The notes beneath the pieces were generated by a model that had not been told where the DNA came from, did not search any database, and saw nothing but the letters and a program-made list of their open reading frames with translations. Position numbers and translations under genes: made by a program. 34,230 bases of DNA from CAYLPT01 sp964385645. GTDB lineage: Bacteria > Armatimonadota > Hebobacteria > Hebobacterales > Hebobacteraceae. The DNA lies in assembly GCA_964385645.1 (NCBI GenBank), contig CAYLPT010000146.1, positions 1-34,230 on the forward strand. Direction: 5' to 3'. Below are positions 23,647-31,809 of this stretch, in pieces; the stretch's first letter is position 1; the number at the start of each line of letters is the position of its first letter.

Positions 23647-24863
23647 CAGTGGCGCTCGAGGGCCGAGACCTGGTCTCCATCTTCGACTTCAGCGATGCTG
23701 AGATCGAGGCCGTGTTCGCGCTCGCGGACGAGATGTCAGAGCACACCCGCGGGAAGGTGGGGCTGTGCGACGGCCTTATCATGTGCACGCTCTTCTACGA
23801 GCCCAGCACACGCACGCGCCTGTCGTTTGAGGCTGCGATGGTGCGCCTGGGCGGCGGCGTGCTGAGCGTCGCGGACCCGGCGCAGATCTCCGTCGCCAAG
23901 GGGGAGACGATCGCCGATACGGTGCGCATCGTCGAGTCCTACGCCGACCTGATCGTCATCCGCAATCCCCTGGAGGGCAGCGCGCGCGCGGCCGCCGACT
24001 ACGCCTCGGCGCCGGTGCTCAACGCGGGCGACGGCGCCCACGAGCACCCCACCCAGACACTGCTCGACCTCTACACGCTCCGGCGTGAGAAGGGAGCACT
24101 GCGAGGCCTGAGCGTGGCGCTGGTCGGCGACCTGCGGCATGGGCGAACCGTGCACTCGCTGGCCTTCGGGCTGGCGCGCTTCGGGGCGAAGATCACGTGC
24201 GTCGCGCCGGAGGGGCTGGAGATGCCCGGGCCGCTTCTGAAGCGCCTGGAGGCGCAGTTCGGGTGTACGCCTGCTCAGCACCGGAGCCTGGACGAGATCG
24301 TCACCAACCGGAGCGCGCTGAAGCGCCGCGCGGGCCGACAGAAGGCCCTCGCGGCGGAGGTCCTGTCTCTGTTCGACGCGGTGTACGTCACCCGAGTGCA
24401 GAAGGAGCGCTTCGAGTCCCAGGAGGCGTACGAGCGAGCGAGGAGCTCCTATGCCATCACCGAGGAGGTGCTGGCGCGGGCTCGCCCGGATGCGCTGGTG
24501 ATGCACCCGCTGCCGCGGGTGGATGAGCTTTCCTACGATGTGGACTCCGACCCGCGGGCGACGTACTTCCGCCAGGCCGCCTATGGGCTGCCGGTGCGCA
24601 TGGCGCTGCTTGCCGCGGTGCTCGGCCGCAGGCCCGCGCGGGTCCGCCCGTCTCGCGCGGGCGAGTACAAGCCGCGGCCGCGCCGGGAGGTGGACTTCAG
24701 GAGGCTCGCCGACGTGCGGTGCGCTAACCCGCGCTGTGTCACTAACCACGAGCGGTACCTACAGCCGCAGTTCCTGTTTGCAGAGTACGACGCCAAGCTG
24801 GTCACCTGCGCTTACTGCGACCAGGAACTGCCTGCGCCCTACGCGCCCGAGGCCGAGTCGTGA
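23643..24863 (+). CDS. pyrB: Aspartate carbamoyltransferase with a fused PyrI-type zinc motif
   Basis: Catalyses the committed step, carbamoyl phosphate plus aspartate to carbamoyl aspartate. The 406-residue product has the carbamoyl phosphate loop STRTR at 55-59, Lys86 in SVAKGETI, the HEHPTQTLLDLYT segment, YVTRVQKERF, and HPLPRVDELSYDVD. These fit the class B (Escherichia coli and archaeal) branch. Two features are odd. Residues about 221-242 are an extra basic segment before the FDAVYVTR strand. After the catalytic domain ends (about 330), a tail carries C360-x4-C365-x23-C389-x2-C392, close to the CX4CX22CX2C zinc motif of the regulatory chain PyrI. The nucleotide-binding domain of PyrI is absent here and no pyrI is in the window. 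The start overlaps the pyrR stop as GTGA. Confidence 0.96.
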   Translation: MTVALEGRDLVSIFDFSDAEIEAVFALADEMSEHTRGKVGLCDGLIMCTLFYEPSTRTRLSFEAAMVRLGGGVLSVADPAQISVAKGETIADTVRIVESYADLIVIRNPLEGSARAAADYASAPVLNAGDGAHEHPTQTLLDLYTLRREKGALRGLSVALVGDLRHGRTVHSLAFGLARFGAKITCVAPEGLEMPGPLLKRLEAQFGCTPAQHRSLDEIVTNRSALKRRAGRQKALAAEVLSLFDAVYVTRVQKERFESQEAYERARSSYAITEEVLARARPDALVMHPLPRVDELSYDVDSDPRATYFRQAAYGLPVRMALLAAVLGRRPARVRPSRAGEYKPRPRREVDFRRLADVRCANPRCVTNHERYLQPQFLFAEYDAKLVTCAYCDQELPAPYAPEAES

Positions 24864-26080
24864 GCCGGCTGCTCATCAGGGGTGGGCGGCTGTTTGACCC
24901 CGCGTCGGGGCTGGATGCGGTCGGCGATGTGCTGATCGAGGGCGGGCGCATCGCTGCCATCGGCGCGCCGGAGGCCGCGGGCGCGGAGGTGCTCGAGGCA
25001 GGGGGGCTCTTGGTGATGCCGGGCCTGATGGACATCCACGTGCACCTGCGGGAGCCTGGGCACGAACACAAGGAGACGATCGCCACCGGGACGCGGGCGG
25101 CCGCCGCGGGCGGGTTCGCGGTCGTGGCGTGTGAGCCAAACACGACTCCGCCCCGCGATGCTCCCGAGCGCATCTGGCAAGTGCTCGAGCTGGCCCGGCG
25201 GGACGCGGTGGTGCGCGTCATGGCCAAGGCCGCGATCACCGTCGGACAGGAGGGCCGGGCCCTGACAGACCTCGAGGCGCTGCGGGAGGCAGGCGCGGTG
25301 GCGGCCAGCGACGACGGGCGCGCGGTTGCCGACGCCGGCGTGATGCGGGCCGCGCTGTCCGCGGCGAAGGCGGCCCGGATGCCACTGACCCTGCACGTGG
25401 ACGGGCCCTGGATGATGGCGCGGGACATCGGGCTGGCGGCGGAGGTCGGCTGGCCGGTCCACTTCTCGCACGTCAGCCTGGCCGAGGAGGTGCAGCTGAT
25501 CGCCGAGGCGCGGCGGCGGGGCCTGCCGGTGTCCGGGGAGGCCACGCCTCACCACCTCGCGCTGTGCGGGGACGACGCGCCGCCGGGCGACGCTAACTTC
25601 AGGATGAACCCGCCGCTGAGGGAGCCTGCCGACCGGGAGGCGCTGCGGTGCGCGGTCGCAGGGGGCGTGCTCTCCGTGATCGCCTCCGACCATGCGCCCC
25701 ACGCTCCGGAGGAGAAGGCGCGCCCGTACGACGAGGCGCCGCCAGGGGTCATCGGGTTGGAGACGACCCTCGGGGTGGTGTGGACCGAGCTGGTGCACGC
25801 GGGGGTCGCCGACGCGGCGACGGTTGTGCGCGCGCTAACCACAGGGCCGGCGACTGCGCTAAGCGTGGAGGCGCCCGCCCTGAGGCCGGGCGCGCCGGCC
25901 CAGGTCACTGTGATGGATCCCGGGGCGGAATGGGTGGTGGAGCCCGAGCGCTTCGAGTCGCGGGCCCGCAACTGCCCATTCGCGGGCCGCCGGCTACGGG
26001 GCCGCGCGGTCGCGACAATAGTGGGGGGCCGGGTGGTGATGAGGGAAGGGGACATTATCGCCGTGGGAGCGAGAGGGTGA
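24860..26080 (+). CDS. pyrC: Dihydroorotase, class I, with an internal deletion
   Basis: Zinc amidohydrolase that closes carbamoyl aspartate to dihydroorotate. The 406-residue product keeps the metal ligands H60 and H62 (in DIHVHLREPG), D151/D152 (in SDDGRAV), H179, H204 and D277 (in ASDHAPH), and the substrate residues around EPNTTP and NPPLRE. Between H179 and H204 there are 25 residues, whereas class I enzymes such as that of Bacillus have about 53; a segment of about 27 residues that usually carries GxPxxxE is missing. All ligands remain in register before and after, so this looks like a clean in-frame loss and not an error. Length and the final C-terminal beta segment are otherwise normal. 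It overlaps pyrB and carA by GTGA junctions. Confidence 0.93.
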   Translation: MSRLLIRGGRLFDPASGLDAVGDVLIEGGRIAAIGAPEAAGAEVLEAGGLLVMPGLMDIHVHLREPGHEHKETIATGTRAAAAGGFAVVACEPNTTPPRDAPERIWQVLELARRDAVVRVMAKAAITVGQEGRALTDLEALREAGAVAASDDGRAVADAGVMRAALSAAKAARMPLTLHVDGPWMMARDIGLAAEVGWPVHFSHVSLAEEVQLIAEARRRGLPVSGEATPHHLALCGDDAPPGDANFRMNPPLREPADREALRCAVAGGVLSVIASDHAPHAPEEKARPYDEAPPGVIGLETTLGVVWTELVHAGVADAATVVRALTTGPATALSVEAPALRPGAPAQVTVMDPGAEWVVEPERFESRARNCPFAGRRLRGRAVATIVGGRVVMREGDIIAVGARG

Positions 26081-27222
26081 AGGCGATCTTGGTGCTGGAG
26101 GACGGTGCAACCTTCGAGGGAGAGAGCGTGGGGAGGGCGGGGCGCGCGGTCGGCGAGGTGGTGTTCGACACCGCGATGGTCGGCTACCAGCAGGCTCTCA
26201 CGGACCCCTCCTTCCGCGGGCAGATCCTGACTTTCACCTACCCGCTGATTGGCAACTACGGGGCGAATGACGAGGACTGGGAGTCATCGCGCTTTCACGC
26301 CGCGGGCGTAGTGGTGAGGGAGCTGTGCCAGACACCGAGCAACTTCCGCTCGCAGGAGTCGCTGGGCGCGCTGCTCGACCGACACGGCGTGGTCGGCATC
26401 GCAGGCGTGGACACCCGGGCGCTGACTCGGAGGCTGCGCACAGCGGGGGTGATGATGGGCGCCATCTCCACCGACGAGACGGCGCAGGAGGCACTTGCGC
26501 GGCTGGCCGCGAGCCCGAGATACGAGGACCTCGACCTGGTCCGGCAGGTCAGCACGCCGACGCCGTACGAGTGGGAGCCGGGGCAGCGGCCGGGGGCGGC
26601 GCAGGCCTCGATCAAGTTCGACCAGAGGGCGAAGATCGTGGCGCTGGACTATGGCATGCGGGCGGGGATCCTGCGAAGCCTGTGGGAGCTGGGGTGCCGG
26701 ATCGTGGTGATGCCCCATGCGGCGACCGCGGAGGACGTGCTGGAGGAGCGGCCCGACGGCGTTCTTCTCTCGCCGGGGCCGGGCGACCCGCGGCGGCTGG
26801 GTTACGCGGTGCAGACGGTGCGGGGGCTGCTGGGGAGAGCGCCTCTGCTTGGGATCTGCCTTGGCAACCAGTTGCTTGCCTATGCGCTTGGCGGCTCGGC
26901 CTTCAAGCTGAAGTTCGGTCACCGAGGAGGCAACCATCCGGTGAAGGACCTCGCCACCGGGAGGGTGCGCATCACGTCCCAGAACCACGGCTATGCGGTG
27001 GACCCAGCGAGCCTGGAGCGGAGCCCGGCGCGGGTGTCGCAGATCAGCCTGAACGACGAGACCGTCGAGGGGCTGGAGTGCCCGGAGCTGCGGGCGTTCT
27101 CGATCCAGTACCACGCCGAGGCCAGCCCGGGGCCCCGGGACAGCAAGGGCGTGTTCCGCCAGTTCCTCCGGCGCATCGAGGAGCCCGCGCGCTGGAGCGA
27201 GATCGTGGCGGAGGTCGGATAG
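26077..27222 (+). CDS. carA: Carbamoyl-phosphate synthase small (glutaminase) subunit
   Basis: Releases ammonia from glutamine for CarB. The 381-residue product has the CPSase small-chain N-terminal domain (VLEDGATFEGESVG, VVFDTAMVGYQQALTDPS, FTYPLIGNYG, GVDTRALTRRLR) and a class I glutamine amidotransferase domain from about 195. The catalytic triad is C261 (in GICLGNQ), H346 and E348 (in QYHAEASPGP). The nucleophile motif reads LGNQ where LGHQ is usual, and HAE where HPE is usual; the three catalytic residues themselves are intact. The GTG at 26077 overlaps the pyrC stop as GTGA and is preferred to any start further upstream, since VKAILVLEDG is the normal N-terminus and the earlier frame lies over pyrC. 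Confidence 0.96.
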   Translation: MKAILVLEDGATFEGESVGRAGRAVGEVVFDTAMVGYQQALTDPSFRGQILTFTYPLIGNYGANDEDWESSRFHAAGVVVRELCQTPSNFRSQESLGALLDRHGVVGIAGVDTRALTRRLRTAGVMMGAISTDETAQEALARLAASPRYEDLDLVRQVSTPTPYEWEPGQRPGAAQASIKFDQRAKIVALDYGMRAGILRSLWELGCRIVVMPHAATAEDVLEERPDGVLLSPGPGDPRRLGYAVQTVRGLLGRAPLLGICLGNQLLAYALGGSAFKLKFGHRGGNHPVKDLATGRVRITSQNHGYAVDPASLERSPARVSQISLNDETVEGLECPELRAFSIQYHAEASPGPRDSKGVFRQFLRRIEEPARWSEIVAEVG

Positions 27223-27237
27223 GCGGAGGGAGCGCAC

Positions 27238-30200
27238 ATGCCGAAGCGTGGCGATCTCAGGAAGGTGATGGTGATCGGGTCGGGGCCGATCGTGATCGGC
27301 CAGGCGGCCGAGTTCGACTACGCGGGGACACAGGCCTGCAAGGCCCTGCGGGAGGAGGGCATCGAGGTCGTCCTCATCAACTCGAACCCGGCGACGATCA
27401 TGACCGACTCCAACATGGCGGAGCGCATCTACATTGAGCCGCTGACCCTGGAGTCGGCCGCCAGCATAATCGAGCAGGAGCGCCCCGAGGGGCTCATCGG
27501 CACGCTGGGGGGCCAGACCGGGCTCAACCTCGCCACCCAGCTCGCCCGCGCGGGGGTCCTGGAGCGGTTCGGGGTCGAGCTTCTGGGCACTTCCCTGGAG
27601 GCCATCGAGCGCGCGGAGGACCGGGAGCGCTTCCGGGAGACGATGCGGCAGATCGGCGAGCCGGTGCCCGACAGCGCCATCGTCAACACCATCGAGGAGG
27701 CCATCGCCTTCTCCCACACCATCGGCTTCCCCATCATCGTGCGGCCCGCCTACACGCTCGGGGGCACCGGCGGGGGCATCGCCTGGGAGGCGGCCCAGCT
27801 CAGGGACATCACCAGCCGCGGGCTCCGGGCGAGCCTCATCCACCAGGTGCTGCTGGAGCGGTGCGTGATCGGGTGGAAGGAGATCGAGTTCGAGGTGATG
27901 AGGGACGCGGCCGACACCTGCATCACCGTGTGCAGCATGGAGAACATGGACCCGATGGGCGTGCACACGGGCGACTCGATCGTGGTCGCGCCGGCGCAGA
28001 CGCTGGGCGACCAGGAGTACCAGATGCTGCGCTCGGCGTCCCTGAAGATCATCCGCGCGCTCGGCATCGAGGGCGGGTGCAACATCCAGTTCGCGCTCGA
28101 CCCCCAGAGCTTCGCCTACTACGTGATCGAGGTCAACCCCCGGGTCAGCCGGTCGAGCGCGCTCGCCTCCAAGGCGACCGGCTACCCGATCGCCCGCGTC
28201 GCCACCAAGATCGCGGTGGGGCTGCACCTGGATGAGATCCCGAACGCGGTCACTAGGAAGACCCAGGCCTGCTTCGAGCCGACTCTCGATTACGTGGTGG
28301 TCAAGATCCCCCGCTGGCCCTTTGACAAGTTCACGCTCGCGGACCGTGTCGTGGGAACGCAGATGAAGGCCACCGGCGAGGTGATGGCCATTGAGCGAAC
28401 CTTCGAGGCGGCCCTGCTGAAGGGGGTACGCTCCCTGGAGATCGGCGCCTATGGGCTGCGCGCCAAGAGCGTCGCCCAGTGGGGCATGATGGAGATCGAG
28501 CAGTGCCTGCGCGAGGCGACGGACGAGCGCCTGTTCGCGATCGCCGAGGCCTTTCGCCGCGGCATGATGGTGCAGGAGGTGGCGGAGATCTCCCGCGTGG
28601 ACCCGTGGTTCCTGAACAAGATCAAGGGCCTCGTGGACCTGGAGGGAGAGATCAGGGAGGAACTTAGCGACGACGTGCTGCGGCGCGCTAAGCGAGCCGG
28701 CTTCTCGGACCGGGAGATCGCCGCCCTATCCGGCCGCGCCGAGGCGGAGCTGCGGGCGCGCCGGGAGGCGCTGGGGCTGATCCCGCCCTACAAGATGGTG
28801 GACACCTGCGCGGCCGAGTTCGAGGCCGCCACCCCGTACTACTACTCCACCTACGAGAGCGAGGACGAGGTGGTGCGGGCAGAGCGGCCGCGGGTGTTGG
28901 TGATCGGGGCCGGGCCGATCCGCATCGGGCAGGGGATCGAGTTCGACTACTGCACGGTGCACGCGGTGTGGGCCCTGCACGAGGAGGGCTACCAGTCCAT
29001 CATCGTGAACAGCAACCCGGAGACGGTCTCCACCGACTTCGATACCTCGGACAAGCTCTACTTCGAGCCCGTCACCGAGGAGGACGTGCTTCACATCATC
29101 GCCCGCGAGCAGCCCGTCGGCGTGGTGGTGCAGTTCGGCGGGCAGACGGCCATCAACCTGGCCGGCTTCCTGCACGAACAGGGGGTGCCCCTGCTGGGCA
29201 CCGACTTCGAGGGCATTGACGTGGCCGAGGACCGCGACCGCTTCGAGCGCCTGCTGCAGGGGCTCGACATCTCCCGGCCGCCCGGCCGCGGCGTCACCTC
29301 CATGGAGGCCGCGGCGCAGACCGCGCGGGAGATCGGCTATCCCGTGCTAGTGCGACCGTCCTATGTGCTGGGCGGGCGGGCGATGGAGATCGTGTACAAT
29401 GAGGAGGAGCTGCTCTCCTACATGCACCTGGCCGCCGACGTTTCGCCCCGGCACCCTATCCTCGTGGACAAGTACTTGGTGGGCGTGGAACTCGAGGTGG
29501 ACGTGATCTGCGATGGGGAGGAGGTGCTGATCCCCGGGATCATGGAGCACATCGAGCGGGCCGGGGTGCACTCGGGCGACTCGATGGCGGTCTGCCCCCC
29601 GGTGAACATCGGCGCCGAGGTGCAAGAGCAGGTGGTCCGGCACGCGCGCCGGCTCGCGCGCGCCCTCAAGGTGCGTGGGCTCATGAACATCCAGTTCGTG
29701 CTCGCCCGCGACGGCACCCTGTATGTCCTGGAGGTCAACCCGCGCGCCAGCCGCACCGTCCCCTATCTCTCCAAGATCACCGGCATCCCGATGGTCAACG
29801 TGGCCACCAAGTGTATGCTCGGCCGCAAGCTGACCGATCTCGGCTTCCAGCCCGGGCTCTGTCCGCCGCGCCCTTACTACGCGGTGAAGGCGCCGGTGTT
29901 CTCGTTCTCCAAGCTCACCGCCGTGGACACCCACCTGGGCCCCGAGATGAAGTCCACGGGCGAGATCATGGGCATTGACCCCGACTACTCCCGGGCCTTG
30001 TTCAAGGCGATGGTGGCGGCCGGCGTAGAGGTGCCGGAGGGCGGTGCGCTGATCGCCACGATCGCCGACCGCGACAAGGAGGAGGCGGGCGAGCTGGTGC
30101 GGGCGTTTGCGGAGCTGGGCTTCCGCATCTACGCGACCGCGGGCACGCAGAGACATTTGGCGAGCATCGGCGTGGACAGCACGCCGGTGAAGAAGATCCA

Positions 30201-30462
30201 CGAGGGCTCGCCGAATATCGTGGACCTCATCCAGAGCGGGGAGATCCATCTGGTGCTCAACACGCTCTCGCCCGAGAGGAACCCCGAGCGAGAGGGAGCG
30301 CGAATCCGGCGCGCCTCGGTCGAGCTGTCCATCCCTTGCCTGACATCGCTGGACACGGCGCGGGCCCTGCTGTTCGCGCTCTCGCGGCGGCGGCAGGCGG
30401 GCGACCACCGGTCGCTTCCCATCCACGAGTACGTCGCGATGGCGGGCCAGGCGCCGGTGTAG
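27238..30462 (+). CDS. carB: Carbamoyl-phosphate synthase large subunit
   Basis: Makes carbamoyl phosphate from bicarbonate, ammonia and two ATP. The 1,074-residue length is normal. Two homologous halves are seen: the first opens with VMVIGSGPIVIGQAAEFDYAG and contains ATP-grasp residues near 130-335; the second opens with VLVIGAGPIRIGQGIEFDYC near 560 and has its ATP-grasp domain near 680-870. Both halves carry the EVNPR metal-binding motif. The oligomerisation region lies between them. The C-terminal MGS-like domain (about 940-1,060, with ATAGTQRHL) is the usual site for feedback by UMP and activation by ornithine or PRPP. GGAGGG lies 7 bases before the ATG and 15 bases separate it from carA. 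Confidence 0.98.
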   Translation: MPKRGDLRKVMVIGSGPIVIGQAAEFDYAGTQACKALREEGIEVVLINSNPATIMTDSNMAERIYIEPLTLESAASIIEQERPEGLIGTLGGQTGLNLATQLARAGVLERFGVELLGTSLEAIERAEDRERFRETMRQIGEPVPDSAIVNTIEEAIAFSHTIGFPIIVRPAYTLGGTGGGIAWEAAQLRDITSRGLRASLIHQVLLERCVIGWKEIEFEVMRDAADTCITVCSMENMDPMGVHTGDSIVVAPAQTLGDQEYQMLRSASLKIIRALGIEGGCNIQFALDPQSFAYYVIEVNPRVSRSSALASKATGYPIARVATKIAVGLHLDEIPNAVTRKTQACFEPTLDYVVVKIPRWPFDKFTLADRVVGTQMKATGEVMAIERTFEAALLKGVRSLEIGAYGLRAKSVAQWGMMEIEQCLREATDERLFAIAEAFRRGMMVQEVAEISRVDPWFLNKIKGLVDLEGEIREELSDDVLRRAKRAGFSDREIAALSGRAEAELRARREALGLIPPYKMVDTCAAEFEAATPYYYSTYESEDEVVRAERPRVLVIGAGPIRIGQGIEFDYCTVHAVWALHEEGYQSIIVNSNPETVSTDFDTSDKLYFEPVTEEDVLHIIAREQPVGVVVQFGGQTAINLAGFLHEQGVPLLGTDFEGIDVAEDRDRFERLLQGLDISRPPGRGVTSMEAAAQTAREIGYPVLVRPSYVLGGRAMEIVYNEEELLSYMHLAADVSPRHPILVDKYLVGVELEVDVICDGEEVLIPGIMEHIERAGVHSGDSMAVCPPVNIGAEVQEQVVRHARRLARALKVRGLMNIQFVLARDGTLYVLEVNPRASRTVPYLSKITGIPMVNVATKCMLGRKLTDLGFQPGLCPPRPYYAVKAPVFSFSKLTAVDTHLGPEMKSTGEIMGIDPDYSRALFKAMVAAGVEVPEGGALIATIADRDKEEAGELVRAFAELGFRIYATAGTQRHLASIGVDSTPVKKIHEGSPNIVDLIQSGEIHLVLNTLSPERNPEREGARIRRASVELSIPCLTSLDTARALLFALSRRRQAGDHRSLPIHEYVAMAGQAPV

Positions 30463-30482
30463 CCGCCGGGAAGGAGGGCGTG

Positions 30483-31259
30483 GTGCGAGTGGTGGTCATC
30501 GGGTCGGCGGCGGGGCACCCCACGCCGCGGCGAGCGGCCACAACCTCGATCGCGCTGTGGCGCGGCGAAGAGCTGTACCTGCTCGACGCGGGCGAGGGCG
30601 CGGCCGCGGGGCTGGCGCGGGCGGAGGCGGGGCCGGAGGCGCTGCGGGCGGTCTTCATCAGCCACATGCACGTGGACCACGTGGGCGGGCTGGCGATGCT
30701 GCTCCAGATGCTCCAGCTTCAGAAGCGCAGGCGGCCGCTGCTCGTGGGGCTGCCGCCCGAGGGTGTGGAGGGGCTCATGGGCTGGCTGCGGACCTGCTAC
30801 CTGCGGCCGGAGTGGCTCGGGTTCGAGCTGGAGATCGCGGAGGTGGAGGAGGGGCGCGGCTACGAGCAGGGCGGGGTGGCGGTGGAGGCCATACCGACGC
30901 GCCACCTGGAGGGCTTCGTGGAGCGGCTCCGCGACCTGGGCGAAGAGCGCCCGGGGCAGGCGTTTTCCTACGCGGTGGAGGCCGACGGCCGGCGGCTGCT
31001 ATACAGCTCCGACCTGGCCTTCGCCTGGGAGGCGCCGGAGCGCCTTCGCAGGGCCGACCTGGCCATCATCGAGATCGCCCACTTCAGCCCGGAGGAGCTT
31101 GGCGGGGCGCTGGCGGGGCTGCCCCTGCCGCGGCTGGTGCTCAACCACGTGCCCTGGGCTCTGGAGGGCAGCGAGCGCGAGGTCGCGGCCCGCGTCCGCG
31201 GGGCCGGCTACGGCGGCCAGGTGTACGTGGCCCACGACGGGGACGAGTTCGAAGTATAG
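30483..31259 (+). CDS. Metallo-beta-lactamase-fold hydrolase, RNase Z-like
   Basis: A 258-residue MBL-fold protein. The metal-binding motif is HMHVDH near residue 60 in VFISHMHVDHVGG; further ligands are the ELEIAE/IPTRHLEG histidine, the SSDLAF aspartate near 178 and the NHVPW histidine near 222. The layout (early GSAAGHPTPRR, then a DAGEGA segment) is that of the RNase Z/ElaC-like branch, but the tRNA-binding exosite arm is not evident, so the substrate is unknown. AAGGAGG lies 5 bases before the chosen GTG; GTG codons at 30480 and 30489 are alternatives. It follows carB by 20 bases and is probably the last gene of the pyr transcript. A pyrimidine link is only positional. Confidence 0.85.
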   Translation: MRVVVIGSAAGHPTPRRAATTSIALWRGEELYLLDAGEGAAAGLARAEAGPEALRAVFISHMHVDHVGGLAMLLQMLQLQKRRRPLLVGLPPEGVEGLMGWLRTCYLRPEWLGFELEIAEVEEGRGYEQGGVAVEAIPTRHLEGFVERLRDLGEERPGQAFSYAVEADGRRLLYSSDLAFAWEAPERLRRADLAIIEIAHFSPEELGGALAGLPLPRLVLNHVPWALEGSEREVAARVRGAGYGGQVYVAHDGDEFEV

Positions 31260-31267
31260 TGTCGTGG

Positions 31268-31282
31268 CCCGGAGCTTCCGGG
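31268..31282 (+). other. Short hairpin just after the MBL-fold gene
   Basis: CCCGGA pairs with TCCGGG around a 3-base loop, 8 bases after the stop codon. It is followed by TCATCTCG, not a real U-run. It might stabilise the 3' end of the pyr transcript or help end it. Confidence 0.3.
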
Positions 31283-31332
31283 TCATCTCGTGCGTCCAAG
31301 AGAGCGGGGGCGAATGACAGTCTGACGAAGCC

Positions 31333-31369
31333 GCCCGCCGCGGGCCTGATCGTCGGCGCCGCGGCGGGC
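31333..31369. terminator. Possible bidirectional terminator hairpin between convergent genes
   Basis: GCCCGCCGCGG (31333-31343) and CCGCGGCGGGC (31359-31369) form a perfect 11-pair stem around a 15-base loop, in the 166-base gap between two converging genes. There is no U-run on either strand, so factor-independent termination is not certain, but the position fits a shared transcription barrier. I see no gene in this gap. Confidence 0.45.
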
Positions 31370-31425
31370 AGGCTGTGGCGCGCGAGGCGCCTGTAGGCGA
31401 CCGCGCCGAGCCCGGGCGCGCCTCG

Positions 31426-31809
31426 CTAGTCGGCCACCAGCGCGACGGTGGCGACGATCGCCAGCGCGATCCACAGGTGGCGGTTCCGGCGCTCCTGTCG
31501 CTCGCGTTCCTCCTCGAAGCGGGAGTTGAGCTCGTCTATCCTCTGCTGCATGCGCGCCATCGCTTCCGCGTGTCGGCGGTCGGAGGCCGCGAGCTCGGCC
31601 CGCGCGTCCACGCGCGCCTTGCCCAGGTCCTCGCGGAGCACGATGGTCTCCTTCTCGAGGGCCTCGACGCGCTCCGCGAGGGGCTCCTCGGCTGCGGCGC
31701 CCGGGCGCCCCGCGGCCGCCTGCGCCACCACCACCGCCTCACCGGCCGCCGCCGGCAGGCTTGCTGCCAGCGCCAGCCCGACCACCACCGCCATCGTCCA
31801 TCTCATCAT
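31426..31809 (-). CDS. Small exported coiled-coil protein with C-terminal membrane anchor
   Basis: A 127-residue protein I cannot assign to a named family. It starts with a signal peptide or membrane helix (MAVVVGLALAASLPAAAG), continues with an Ala/Gly-rich linker, then a long charged coiled coil (about 45-108), and ends with a second hydrophobic helix (HLWIALAIVATVALVAD) that leaves almost no tail. The first ATG overlaps the stop of the upstream cohesin-like gene as ATGA, so coupled translation is likely. The shape suggests an outside-facing or periplasmic spacer tethered to a membrane, working with the two upstream envelope genes. That role is inferred from context. Confidence 0.7.
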   Translation of the reverse strand: MMRWTMAVVVGLALAASLPAAAGEAVVVAQAAAGRPGAAAEEPLAERVEALEKETIVLREDLGKARVDARAELAASDRRHAEAMARMQQRIDELNSRFEEERERQERRNRHLWIALAIVATVALVAD

